From Rhodococcus sp. SGAir0479 (GTDB lineage Bacteria; Actinomycetota; Actinomycetes; Mycobacteriales; Mycobacteriaceae): a DNA stretch of 64,000 nucleotides. The DNA lies in the NCBI RefSeq assembly GCF_005484805.1, contig NZ_CP039432.1, positions 3,596,001-3,660,000 on the forward strand. Direction: 5' to 3'. The translations under genes were made by a program, and so were the position numbers. Shown here one piece after another: positions 7,837 through 16,475 of the stretch (the first letter of the stretch is position 1; each line of letters begins with the position of its first letter). Below the pieces are notes generated by a model. That model worked only from the letters and a program-made list of their open reading frames with translations, ran no database searches and was not told the origin of the DNA.

Positions 7837-10386
7837 GTGGAATTCGAGAACGAGACGATCCGAGACCGCCCACGACCGCGCCACGCGCGGCGGACACTGT
7901 TTCCCCGCCCGCGGTTGTTCGGGTTGCTGTCGGATCCACCCGCGCTCACCGTCGTCCGCGGACCGCGGGGCGCCGGCAAGACGTGCCTGCTGACGGCCTG
8001 GACCGAGTCCGCGCACGCCCCGCGCGGCCCGGTGATCGCGATGCCCACCCCCGCCGGCCCCGGCGAGCCGGACCGGTACTGGGCCGAGCTGACACGGCGA
8101 CTCGACGAGGCCCTCGCGACGTGGACGGATCCGGTGACGGTCGTCCTCGACGACGTCGAACGCCTGAGCGACACCGCGACCGAGGCCCGCGTGCTGCGTC
8201 TGCTGGACCGGGATCCCCGCGTACACGTGGTCCTCACGACCCGGGACACCAGCATCTTCGGGGACTCGACGCTGCTCGACGTCGACCACCTCACGGTCTC
8301 GGCACCCGAACTGATGTTCACGCTCGACGAGTCGCGGTCGGCCCTCGCCCAGCGCGGAATCGAGTTGCCCCGGCACCTCATGGAGCTGGTGCAGGAACTC
8401 ACCGGCGGGTTCCCGCCGCTGGTACAGGCCGCGGTGGCGGTCGCACGGCCCTTCGGGACCGACTACGACCACAGCCGCGAACTCGCCCGGCATGCGCTCG
8501 AGCGCGCCATCGACCGGTACGTCGAGCGCGAGATCCTCGGTGCCGCCGACCTCGTCGACCACCGGGACTTCATGCTCACGATCGCGGCGGCACGGGTGGT
8601 CACGGAGGCGGTCGCCGAGATGCTGTCCTCCGTCGCCGACGCCGCCGCCCGCCTGCACGCCCTCGAGGCCGCGGGCGTGCTGGTCCGGTCGGCATGGCCC
8701 AAGGACGACGAGTGGCGGTTCGTGCCACCGATCCGCGAATCGCTCATGCGCGACGTGCGACTCGAGGCGCCCGCCGGCCCGTTGCAGGCGTCGACGACGC
8801 TGGCGACGTGGCACCGCGGCCGGGGCGACTGCGTCGCCGCTCTCGAGTACGCGGTGGAGGCCCGCAACTGGCCGCTGGCGATCGAGATTCTCGAGGCCGA
8901 CTGGGTCGAGCTGGTCTCCCGCGAGTTCCGGCTCGTCCGGGACACCCTGGTGGCGATCCCGGCCGCGGTCGCCGACGGCAATCTCACCATCCGCGCGGGC
9001 CGCGAGCTCTTCGTCCGCTTCACCTCCGCCACACCCGATGCCGAGACGCCGCCGCCGATCGAACCCGCCGGCATGCGGTCCACCGATCCGGAGGAGGCGG
9101 GCGACGCGTTGACGGTCGGCAGCGTGCAGTCGTTGATCCTGCGGGTCAGCGGCCACTTCGCGCAGGCCTCCGAGACGAGCGTCCGGATGTCGGTGCTCGG
9201 CGACCGACTGACGACGATGCAACCCACCCGCGCGGCGGCGTTCCTGCCGATGCTGCGCCTGCAATGGGGGATCTCGCACCTGCTGCACGGCGAGCTGGGT
9301 CGGGCGAGCGCAGAGTTCCGCCGGTCCTACACCGGCTGCCGCACCACTGGACCGCACTTCGTGGCCCGGCACGCGGCGGGCAATCTGGCCCTCGCCTACG
9401 CGTTGTCCGGTGAACTCGGTCATGCCGAGGCGTGGTTGGACAAGGAACGGCGCTACGACGACGAATCGGTGTGGGTCACCCGCATGGTTCGGGTCGGCGG
9501 CCTCGTGGCGTCCGCCCTCGTGGGAATCGACCGGATGGAGCTGGACGTCGCTGCGAAGGCACTGGCGCAACTCGGGGACCTGCACGACAACGAGGAGCTG
9601 TGGGCGTTCGCGGTGTACGCCCACTGCCGACTGGCGCTGTTCACGCGTCAGGCCGAGGTGGGGCTCGACCGGTTGCACCGGGCGGTCGCCGTCTACGAAC
9701 GCTGGTTCACTCCCGGTTCGATCGCGGCCCGACTGCTGGTCGCGGCGGAGGCCGACCTGCACCTCGCTCTCGGGCACGGCAACGAGGCGTGGAGCACGCT
9801 GGCGAGTGCACACGCCCGCGGGCCGTGGTCCGCGATCGCCCATGCCCGGCTGGAACTGTCGAGCGGCCATCCCGCCGAGGCCCTCGCGGACTGCGCGCGT
9901 CCCACGCTCTCGGACTGCCCTTACCCGCGCGTGCGGATGGAGTCCGCACTGCTCCAGGCGGCGGCACACCTCGATCTCGACGACGACGTCCAGGCAGAGG
10001 CGATGTTGCGACGGGCGGTGGCGCTGTTCGAACAGACCGGTGTCGTGAGCCCGTTCGCTGCGCTGCCCGCGGCGCGGGTCGCGCGACTGACCGGCCTGGA
10101 CGTGCCGCTTCCGGCGGCGTGGCTGGCGGTGGCACCGGACGCGGCGAGCGCGGCGTTCCCGGACCGCGTCCAGCTCGTCGGCTTGAGCGATCGCGAGGCG
10201 GCGGTGCTCAACGCCCTGGTGTCCACGTCGTCGATCGCCGAGCTCGCGGCCCGGTTGTTCGTCTCGCAGAACACCGTCAAGACCCAGCTCCGCAGCCTGT
10301 ACCGCAAGTTGGACGTGCACAGCCGCGCGGATGCGCTGCTGGCCGCGGCCCGCCTGGGTCTGATCGACCCCGGCGCCGACGCCTGA
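7837..10386 (+). CDS. LAL-type LuxR transcriptional activator (AAA ATPase + LuxR HTH)
   Basis: About 850 residues, the MalT/LAL size class. An N-terminal STAND-type ATPase has Walker A GPRGAGKT (about residues 42-49 from this start) and Walker B TVVLDDVE. A long helical, TPR-like middle section follows. The C-terminal LuxR helix-turn-helix reads LSDREAAVLNAL, then SIAELAARLFVSQNTVKTQL. Several GTG codons could start it. 7837 has GGGGAG seven bases upstream and leads into the conserved RRTLFPRPRLFGLL; 7783 and 7831 are alternatives. Proteins of this class bind ATP and an inducer and activate promoters. Divergence from the hydrolase operon and the shared element A/B make it the likely activator of both operons (inference). 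Confidence 0.88.
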   Translation: MEFENETIRDRPRPRHARRTLFPRPRLFGLLSDPPALTVVRGPRGAGKTCLLTAWTESAHAPRGPVIAMPTPAGPGEPDRYWAELTRRLDEALATWTDPVTVVLDDVERLSDTATEARVLRLLDRDPRVHVVLTTRDTSIFGDSTLLDVDHLTVSAPELMFTLDESRSALAQRGIELPRHLMELVQELTGGFPPLVQAAVAVARPFGTDYDHSRELARHALERAIDRYVEREILGAADLVDHRDFMLTIAAARVVTEAVAEMLSSVADAAARLHALEAAGVLVRSAWPKDDEWRFVPPIRESLMRDVRLEAPAGPLQASTTLATWHRGRGDCVAALEYAVEARNWPLAIEILEADWVELVSREFRLVRDTLVAIPAAVADGNLTIRAGRELFVRFTSATPDAETPPPIEPAGMRSTDPEEAGDALTVGSVQSLILRVSGHFAQASETSVRMSVLGDRLTTMQPTRAAAFLPMLRLQWGISHLLHGELGRASAEFRRSYTGCRTTGPHFVARHAAGNLALAYALSGELGHAEAWLDKERRYDDESVWVTRMVRVGGLVASALVGIDRMELDVAAKALAQLGDLHDNEELWAFAVYAHCRLALFTRQAEVGLDRLHRAVAVYERWFTPGSIAARLLVAAEADLHLALGHGNEAWSTLASAHARGPWSAIAHARLELSSGHPAEALADCARPTLSDCPYPRVRMESALLQAAAHLDLDDDVQAEAMLRRAVALFEQTGVVSPFAALPAARVARLTGLDVPLPAAWLAVAPDAASAAFPDRVQLVGLSDREAAVLNALVSTSSIAELAARLFVSQNTVKTQLRSLYRKLDVHSRADALLAAARLGLIDPGADA

Positions 10387-10440
10387 CACGCGCGGACGCG
10401 GACGGGAATAGGTGGGACGGCGGTGCGTTGAGTACGGTGA

Positions 10441-10462
10441 ACTAGTTGAATCCTCAACTAGT
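10441..10462 (+). promoter_or_regulatory. Inverted repeat operator before the first pirin
   Basis: Perfect 9-bp arms ACTAGTTGA and TCAACTAGT flank ATCC, ending 20 bases before the pirin ATG and just before its GGAG ribosome site. The AGTTGA/TCAACT half-sites resemble MarR-family operators, and the placement would block transcription or early elongation. No MarR gene is in the window. Confidence 0.6.
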
Positions 10463-10482
10463 GGGACCGTCAGGAGAACACC

Positions 10483-11448
10483 ATGCCCGCCGTGACCGTC
10501 GACAACATCCTCACACTGCCGCGCCTCGAGGCCACCGACCCGACCGCCGTCGATCGCCCCGTCCTCGGCATCGTCACCGCTCCGGTCGGGTACGAAGGCG
10601 AAGGGTTCCCGGTGCGCCGCGCGTTCGCCGGGATCGATATGGCCCACCTCGATCCCTTCATCCACATGGACCAGATGGGCGAGGTCAACTACGCCCCCGG
10701 AGAGCCCAAGGGCACCCCGTGGCACCCGCACCGCGGCTTCGAGACCGTCACTTACATGATCGACGGGATCATGGAGCACCAGGACTCGAACGGCGGTGGC
10801 GGCACCATCGGCGGTGGCGACACCCAGTGGATGACCGCGGGAGGCGGCATCCTGCACATCGAGACACCGCCCGAACACCTCGTGACGAGCGGCGGCCTGT
10901 TCCACGGCGTCCAGCTGTGGGTGAACCTGCCCAAGAGCGACAAGATGGCGGCGCCGCGCTACCAGGACATCACCGGCAGCAAGGTCGCGCTGGTCTCGAG
11001 CCCTGACGGCGGCGCGCTGGTCCGGGTCATCGCGGGCGAGATCGGCGGCCACCAGGGCCCCGGGTCGACGTACACGCCGATCGCGTTGTCGCACACCACG
11101 GTCGCACCGGGTGCCAGCGTGACGCTGCCGTGGAACCGTGACTTCAACGCCCTCGTCTACGTCCTGGCCGGCGACGGCTTCGTCGGCGCCGACCGGCGAC
11201 CGATCTCGAGCGGACAGACTGCGGTCTTCGGCCGCGGCGACTCGATCACCTTCTCGGCGGCCGACGTGCAGGACTCCCGCACCGATGCACTCGAGGTGTT
11301 CGTCCTGGGCGGACGGCCGATCCGCGAGCCCGTCGCCATGGCCGGCCCGTTCGTCATGAACACGAAGGCCGAGGTCATGCAGGCGTTCGAGGACTTCCAG
11401 GCGGGCCGGCTGGGCTCGATCCCGGCCGCCCACGAGACCCTCGGCTGA
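10483..11448 (+). CDS. Pirin family protein (bicupin), copy 1
   Basis: 321 residues with two cupin halves. The N-terminal half has the pirin metal cluster HPHRGFET, the DSNGGGGTIGGGDTQWMTAG strand and GGILHIE. The C-terminal half, from about residue 185, is the pirin_C barrel (AGEIGG, YTPIALSH, VLAGDGFVG). Pirins bind Fe and are known as quercetinases or redox-type regulators; the in vivo role is usually unclear. The ATG has an AGGAG site. A palindromic operator lies immediately upstream and another palindrome follows at 11481-11498. A second, different pirin lies 205 bases downstream. Confidence 0.92.
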   Translation: MPAVTVDNILTLPRLEATDPTAVDRPVLGIVTAPVGYEGEGFPVRRAFAGIDMAHLDPFIHMDQMGEVNYAPGEPKGTPWHPHRGFETVTYMIDGIMEHQDSNGGGGTIGGGDTQWMTAGGGILHIETPPEHLVTSGGLFHGVQLWVNLPKSDKMAAPRYQDITGSKVALVSSPDGGALVRVIAGEIGGHQGPGSTYTPIALSHTTVAPGASVTLPWNRDFNALVYVLAGDGFVGADRRPISSGQTAVFGRGDSITFSAADVQDSRTDALEVFVLGGRPIREPVAMAGPFVMNTKAEVMQAFEDFQAGRLGSIPAAHETLG

Positions 11449-11480
11449 CATCGACGACGTTGCCGGACAAGCGATCACAT

Positions 11481-11498
11481 CGGTCGGTCGACCGACCG
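11481..11498. promoter_or_regulatory. Self-complementary 18-bp palindrome between the pirins
   Basis: CGGTCGGTCGACCGACCG is perfectly self-complementary without a loop, so it is more likely a protein-binding site (TetR-like dyad) than a terminator. It lies 32 bases after the first pirin stop and ~155 bases before the second pirin start. Confidence 0.5.
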
Positions 11499-11653
11499 GC
11501 CGATGCGACCGTCGCCGTCACGCTCCCGTGAACACTCCGAGACCCGACCGACACCACTGATTCGGCGCCGACCAGTCCCACTTCGTACCCTGGTGACTCG
11601 ACAGCGCGAATGCCTCGAATGCCCCGCCCGTGACTGTCACCGAGGAGGACCGC

Positions 11654-12418
11654 ATGCCAGCTCTCACCACACCCCACATCGACGTCCATCGCGCCGGCGA
11701 TCGCCTGAAGACCCGGATCCCGTGGCTGGACTCGAAGCACTCGTTCTCGTTCGGTCACCACTACGACCCCGACAACACCCACCACGGGCTGCTGCTGGTC
11801 AACAACGACGACATCGTCCAGCCGGGCCAGGGCTTCGACACCCACCCGCACAAGGACATGGAGATCGTCACCTGGGTGCTGCGCGGGTCGCTGGTCCACC
11901 AGGACTCGATCGGGCACTCCGGCGTCATCTACCCGGGCCTGGCCCAGCGGATGAGCGCGGGCACCGGCATCCTGCACTCCGAGAAGAACGACTCGTGGCG
12001 CATGCAGGGTGACGAGCACGAGGAACCCGTCCACTTCGTGCAGATGTGGGTCGTCCCCGACGAGCCGGGCATCACCCCCGGATACGAGCAGCTCGAGATC
12101 GATGCCGAACTGCTGGCGGGCGGGCTCGTTCCCGTCGCGTCGGGCATGCCGAAGCACCGCGATCACGCCGCGATCCGGATCAAGAACAAGTATGCGTCGC
12201 TGCACGCGGCCCGGCTCCAGCCCGGAAAGCCGGTGCGCCTGCCCGCGGCACCGTTCGTGCACGTGTTCGTCGCCCAGGGCAGCGCCGAGATGGAGGACGT
12301 CGGCACCCTGTACGAGGGCGACGCGGTCCGGCTGACCGCGTCGGGCGGGCAGACGATCACCTCGGAGACCGGGGCCGAGATCCTCGTCTGGGAGATGCAC
12401 GCGCGTCTCGGCGGCTGA
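11654..12418 (+). CDS. Pirin family protein, YhhW-like, copy 2
   Basis: About 254 residues from the ATG at 11654, chosen for its GAGGAGGA ribosome site; an upstream in-frame start at 11630 adds eight unlikely residues. The sequence has the short-pirin layout: SFSFGHHYDP, metal-site HPHKDMEIVTWVL, HQDS, SAGTGILHSEKN and a C-terminal half with YASLHAARL and VFVAQGSAEME. E. coli YhhW of this type has quercetin 2,3-dioxygenase activity in vitro. It differs from copy 1 by lacking the GGGG insert and in overall length, so the pair is two subfamilies rather than a recent duplication. Confidence 0.92.
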   Translation: MPALTTPHIDVHRAGDRLKTRIPWLDSKHSFSFGHHYDPDNTHHGLLLVNNDDIVQPGQGFDTHPHKDMEIVTWVLRGSLVHQDSIGHSGVIYPGLAQRMSAGTGILHSEKNDSWRMQGDEHEEPVHFVQMWVVPDEPGITPGYEQLEIDAELLAGGLVPVASGMPKHRDHAAIRIKNKYASLHAARLQPGKPVRLPAAPFVHVFVAQGSAEMEDVGTLYEGDAVRLTASGGQTITSETGAEILVWEMHARLGG

Positions 12419-12463
12419 GATCCGTCGCGCACCGCGGCGCGGCGGCCTGCTAGCCAGGACGGT

Positions 12464-13375
12464 ATGACATCGGTATCGGTCGCGCCCCGCGGCATCGACC
12501 CGCTCAACACCGTCATGGGAGTGCGGACCCTGGCGATGAACGCCACCGGCGCGAGCTTCGAGCAGTCCGTCGGCCCGCGGTTCCACGACCACCGCGGGCT
12601 GGCAACGCTCGGATCGGTGGGCGTCGTGGCCGACGACGCGGTTGCCGGAGCCTTCTACGCGTCGGTGCCGACCGGGAGCCGCACCGTCGTCTCGCAACTC
12701 GTCGTCACCGCCGCGGCGCCGCTGCCGGCGACCGGCCGGGTGACCGCATCGGCGTCGACGACGTACCTGGATCCCGATGCCGGAACGGGCATCACCTCCG
12801 GCGACATCCGGGACGACGGCGGCCGCGTCAGCGCGCTGCTGCGCGCCCGCAGTTTCGTCGTCTCCCGGCCGTCCCGGGCCGAGCTGCACTACGGTCCCGC
12901 AGCAGATCTCGCCGTCCCCGCTCCCGAGGCGGCCGCACCCCCGGCGGATCTCGCGGTGATGCCCGGGCTGGCCGTCGTCCGGGCCATCGCGTCCGGGGAG
13001 GTGCACCGTGGTGCGCTGGCGGGGCTCGTCGACCTCACGGTCGAGACGGCCGCGCGCGGCGCCGTCACCGCGCACATGACACCGCAGGCGTGGATGAGCA
13101 ACGAGATCGGCACCGTGCAGGGCGGTGTGCTGCTGACGGTCGCCGACCTCGCCGCCGGGCTCGCGGCGCAGACCCTCACCGAACCCGGCGGCGAATTCCG
13201 CACGCTCGACGCCCATCTCGACCTCGTCCGGTCGCCCGCCGTCGACGGTCCCCCGATTCGGGTGGAGTCCACCGTCGTCCGCGCCGGCCGTCGCCTCGCG
13301 CTGATCGAAACCCGCCTCACCGGCGCCGACGGCAGGCTGCTGGTGTCCGCGCGCGCCGACGCGCAGCTGGGATAG
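12464..13375 (+). CDS. Double-hotdog (PaaI-like thioesterase) protein, copy 1
   Basis: 303 residues made of two hotdog halves. The second half has the PaaI-type strand-helix MSNEIGTVQGGVLLTVADLA, where the usual catalytic-motif HGG is QGG. The first half has the degenerate counterpart FHDHRGLATLGSVGVVADDA. Hotdog thioesterases hydrolyse acyl- or aryl-CoA; the His to Gln change and the degenerate first half leave activity uncertain. A paralogue of the same layout follows 39 bases downstream. An AGGAC site precedes the ATG. Context next to ring-cleavage proteins hints at a CoA-ester side reaction (inference). Confidence 0.8.
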   Translation: MTSVSVAPRGIDPLNTVMGVRTLAMNATGASFEQSVGPRFHDHRGLATLGSVGVVADDAVAGAFYASVPTGSRTVVSQLVVTAAAPLPATGRVTASASTTYLDPDAGTGITSGDIRDDGGRVSALLRARSFVVSRPSRAELHYGPAADLAVPAPEAAAPPADLAVMPGLAVVRAIASGEVHRGALAGLVDLTVETAARGAVTAHMTPQAWMSNEIGTVQGGVLLTVADLAAGLAAQTLTEPGGEFRTLDAHLDLVRSPAVDGPPIRVESTVVRAGRRLALIETRLTGADGRLLVSARADAQLG

Positions 13376-13414
13376 CGGTTCGGTGTCCGCGGGCGTGGGT
13401 GGTACACAGGACCG

Positions 13415-14347
13415 ATGACCGCGACAGCCACCGACGCCCGAGCTGCCCACACCGCACCCGAACGGCTCGATCGGCTCAACCTGCTGATGGGGGTGGAGGC
13501 GCGCGAGGTGCGCCGCGGACACCTGGTGCTGGCGCAGGAAGTGGGCCCGCGCTTCCACGACCACCGCGGCGTCACGATCCTCGGATCCGTCGGCGTCCTC
13601 GCGGACGCGTGCCCGGGCGGTGCGCTCGGCAGCTCCATCCCTGCCGGCGTGGGAATGGTGCTGTCCCAGATGTCGGCCACCCTGGCCGCGCCCATGCCGA
13701 CGCGTGGCACCGTCGTCTCCACCGGCGACGCCGCCCACCTCGACACCGACGCCGGCATGGGCCTCGCCGCCGGCACGATGCACGACGGTGACGGCACCGT
13801 CGTCGCGATCCTGCAGTCCCGCGGAGTGCTCGTCACCCGTCCGCGCGCCAACGCCGACACGGTCCTGAGCGGGGAACGGCTCCCGGTGCCGGCGCCGGAG
13901 CCGTGCGCCGCGGCCGACGAGCTCGCCGGACGGGGCGGGCTCGACGTGGTCGACGGCATCGCCTCGGAGCGGATCGCTCGCGGCCCCCTCGCCGGCCTGC
14001 TCGACGTGCACCTGACGGACGTCGAACGCGGCTCGGTGACCGCCACGTTCGCGCCGCAGGACTGGATGAGCAACCCCCTCGGATCGATCCAGGGCGGAAT
14101 CCTGATCACTGCCGCCGACCTGGTCAACGGGCTCGTCGCGCAGACGCTCACCGCCGTCGACCAGCAGTACCGCGTGCTGGACCTGCGGGTCGACTTCGTC
14201 CGCTCCCCCGCCACCGACGGCCCCGCCATCCGCGCCGAGGCCGAGGTGGTGCGGGCGGGCCGCCGACTCGCGCTCATCGAGTCCCGGCTGCTCGACGACG
14301 CCGGCCAGGTCCTGGTCCGGGCGGCCGCGAGCGCGCAGTTGCTCTGA
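13415..14347 (+). CDS. Double-hotdog (PaaI-like thioesterase) protein, copy 2
   Basis: 310 residues, a tandem paralogue of the protein at 12464-13375. Both share DRLN/DPLN at the N-terminus, VGPRFHDHRG, a VLSQ/VVSQ strand and a DWMSNPLGSIQGGILITAADL motif in the second half, again with Gln in place of the histidine of the HGG motif. The ATG follows ACAGGAC. It ends 12 bases before the exported intradiol dioxygenase gene, so these genes are probably co-transcribed. Whether the two hotdog proteins form a hetero-oligomer is not visible from sequence. Confidence 0.8.
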   Translation: MTATATDARAAHTAPERLDRLNLLMGVEAREVRRGHLVLAQEVGPRFHDHRGVTILGSVGVLADACPGGALGSSIPAGVGMVLSQMSATLAAPMPTRGTVVSTGDAAHLDTDAGMGLAAGTMHDGDGTVVAILQSRGVLVTRPRANADTVLSGERLPVPAPEPCAAADELAGRGGLDVVDGIASERIARGPLAGLLDVHLTDVERGSVTATFAPQDWMSNPLGSIQGGILITAADLVNGLVAQTLTAVDQQYRVLDLRVDFVRSPATDGPAIRAEAEVVRAGRRLALIESRLLDDAGQVLVRAAASAQLL

Positions 14348-14359
14348 GGGAGCCGTCGG

Positions 14360-15238
14360 ATGGACCGGGACGTCGAACTGAGCCGGCTGCGGATCAGCCG
14401 TCGCCGCGCACTGGCCCTGGGCGGCGCCGTGAGCCTCGGCGGGCTGCTGGCCGCGTGCGGCGGTGACCCGGGCACCGCGCCGACCGCCACCGGGACCACG
14501 ACCGCCGTCCCCAGCGACATCGATCCCCGGCTGCTCGCGTTGCTCGACGAGGCCCCGCACTGCGTCATGGCGGTCGAGGAGACCCAGGGCCCGTACTGGT
14601 TCGACGTCGACTCCATCCGCCGCGACATCCGCGAGGACCGCCCCGGTCTGCAGCTCGACCTGGCATTGCGGGTCCAGCACGCCCGTGCGTGCGCTCCCGA
14701 CGGCGGTGCACCCGCGGTCGCGAACGCGGTCGTCGAGATCTGGCACTGCGACGCGGGCGGCGTCTACTCCGGCTACGAGGCCGCGTCCCGCGCCGCGAGC
14801 GGCGACACCACCGCGCCGGCCGGCGGTGCACCGGCCGGCGGCGTCCCGTCCGTCGTCACGATGTCCGACGGCTCGTACAGCCTCGACGACGGCCAGTTCC
14901 CGCCCACCGACGACGGCACCTACCTGCGCGGCGCGCAGACCACCGACGCGAACGGTATCGCGCAGTTCACGACCATCTTCCCCGGCTGGTACACCGGCCG
15001 GACCGTGCACATCCACGTCAAGGTCCACATCGACCGCAGGACGGTGCTGACCTCCCAGCTGTACGTCGACGACGCACTGAGTGACGACGTCTTCGCGACC
15101 GTCGCCCCGTACCCGGGCCACCCCGGCCGCGACACCCGCAACGACACCGACGTCGTCTTCCACGACACCGGGCTCGTGGCCGCCGTGCGCGATCCGGACC
15201 GGATCCTGGCGGCGATCAATCTGGGGCTCGGCGTCTGA
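14360..15238 (+). CDS. Exported intradiol dioxygenase-like lipoprotein, copy 1
   Basis: 292 residues. The N-terminus carries a twin-arginine signal (ISRRRALALGG, R14-R16) running into a lipobox LLAAC with Cys33, so it is probably Tat-exported and lipid-anchored. The mature part has the intradiol fold: ETQGPYWFDVDSIR, VEIWHCDAGGVYSGY, FPGWYTGRTVHIHVKV and RNDTD. The four usual Fe(III) ligands (two Tyr, two His) all have candidates in the GVYSGY, GWYTG and VHIHV stretches. Cytosolic relatives cleave catechols between the hydroxyls; extracytoplasmic homologues are widespread and poorly characterised. GAGGGAG precedes the ATG. A paralogue follows 101 bases downstream. Confidence 0.87.
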   Translation: MDRDVELSRLRISRRRALALGGAVSLGGLLAACGGDPGTAPTATGTTTAVPSDIDPRLLALLDEAPHCVMAVEETQGPYWFDVDSIRRDIREDRPGLQLDLALRVQHARACAPDGGAPAVANAVVEIWHCDAGGVYSGYEAASRAASGDTTAPAGGAPAGGVPSVVTMSDGSYSLDDGQFPPTDDGTYLRGAQTTDANGIAQFTTIFPGWYTGRTVHIHVKVHIDRRTVLTSQLYVDDALSDDVFATVAPYPGHPGRDTRNDTDVVFHDTGLVAAVRDPDRILAAINLGLGV

Positions 15239-15339
15239 CCCGACCCGTTCACAGGCAACTCACAGCGGACGTCCAGCCCCGCGCCAGCCCCGGCGGCCAC
15301 GCTGGTCGACGAACCATTCGCTGCAAGGAAGGACGTCGC

Positions 15340-16386
15340 GTGAACAAGGACGTGGAACTGAGCCGGCTGCGGATCAGCCGACGGCGGGCGCTCGCGCTCG
15401 GCGGCACCGTGAGCCTGACCGGACTGATCGCGGCGTGCACCGGTGGCGGCGCGTCGTCGACCACGCCCGCGGCGGCGACGTCGACCCCCGCGGCGGGCAC
15501 CGCTGCCGCGGCCACCGGCACCGTGGACGATCAGCTGCGCGCGTTGCTCGATCAGGCGCCGCGTTGTGTCATGGCGGTCGAGGAGACGCAGGGCCCGTAC
15601 TGGTTCGACGTCGATTCGATCCGCAGCGACGTCCGTGACGACCGCCCCGGGCTCGAGTTGAACCTGGCGATGCGGGTGCAGGACCTGACGAACTGCAGCG
15701 CCGACGGCAGCGCGGCCGCCGTCGCCAATGCCGTCGTCGAGATCTGGCACTGCGACGCCGGCGGCGTCTACTCCGGCTTCGAGTCCGGGTCGGTCGCCGC
15801 GAACCAGGGCGGCGGACCCGGTGGTGGCGGTATGGGTCAGCCCCCGCAAGGCGGTATGGGCGGTCCCCCACCCGGTGGCACACCGCCCGAGGGGATGCCG
15901 GAAGGCGGTCCGGGTGGTCCGGGTGGTCCGGGTGCGATGGGTGGTCCGGGTGGTCCGGGTGCGATGGGTGGTCCGGGTGGTCCGGGTGCGATGGGCGGCT
16001 CCGGGGAGACGTCCGACGGGTCGTACAGCGTCGGTGACCAGGAGGCCACCACCACCGACGACGGCACCTACCTGCGGGGCGCGCAGACCACCGACGCCGA
16101 CGGCATCGTGCGGTTCACGACCATTTTCCCGGGCTGGTACACCGGCCGGACCGTGCACATCCACCTCAAGGTGCACATCGACAAGAAGACGGTGCTCACC
16201 ACGCAGCTGTTCTTCGACGACGCTCTCAACGACGAGATCTTCTCGACCGTCTCGCCGTACACGGACCACACCGGCCGCGACACCCGCAACGACACCGACG
16301 GGATCTTCGACGAGGCCGGTCTGATGGTGACGTCGCGGCAGTCCGACCGCATGCTCGCGGCGATCAACCTCGGCGTCGACGTCTGA
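15340..16386 (+). CDS. Exported intradiol dioxygenase-like lipoprotein with Gly/Pro repeat, copy 2
   Basis: 348 residues, GTG start with AAGGAAGGA upstream. The N-terminus, VELSRLRISRRRALALGG, is identical to copy 1 over 18 residues, and the lipobox ends at Cys33. The core is the same intradiol domain with VEIWHCDAGGVYSGF and FPGWYTGRTVHIHLKV, Fe ligands intact. It differs by an insert of ~60 residues between the two ligand regions (about 150-225), rich in Gly, Pro, Met and Gln and containing three perfect GGPGGPGAM repeats encoded by a 27-bp tandem repeat. The insert is probably a flexible surface loop that can change length by slippage. Substrate unknown. Confidence 0.87.
   Translation: MNKDVELSRLRISRRRALALGGTVSLTGLIAACTGGGASSTTPAAATSTPAAGTAAAATGTVDDQLRALLDQAPRCVMAVEETQGPYWFDVDSIRSDVRDDRPGLELNLAMRVQDLTNCSADGSAAAVANAVVEIWHCDAGGVYSGFESGSVAANQGGGPGGGGMGQPPQGGMGGPPPGGTPPEGMPEGGPGGPGGPGAMGGPGGPGAMGGPGGPGAMGGSGETSDGSYSVGDQEATTTDDGTYLRGAQTTDADGIVRFTTIFPGWYTGRTVHIHLKVHIDKKTVLTTQLFFDDALNDEIFSTVSPYTDHTGRDTRNDTDGIFDEAGLMVTSRQSDRMLAAINLGVDV
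15913..15993 (+). repeat. 27-bp in-frame minisatellite (three units)
   Basis: Three consecutive 27-bp units (15913-15939, 15940-15966, 15967-15993), each ending GCGATG, encode GGPGGPGAM. The unit itself contains the shorter GGTGGTCCG sub-repeat. Units are nearly identical, so copy number may vary between strains without breaking the reading frame. Confidence 0.9.
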
Positions 16387-16475
16387 GGCCCGCGGTCCCG
16401 GAGGATTGCCGCCGCCTGCCGCGCGGAATCCTTCGGGATCGGCCTCGGCGGTCGACGCGGTGTAAAGATGGAGCG

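Noticed and set aside
7648-15163. Very long minus-strand open frames (over 1,200 codons each) antisense to the LAL, pirin, hotdog and intradiol genes
   Set aside because: They are frame shadows caused by high GC: Arg/Asp/Gly/Val-rich with no domain, and every plus-strand gene below them has clear motifs and ribosome sites.
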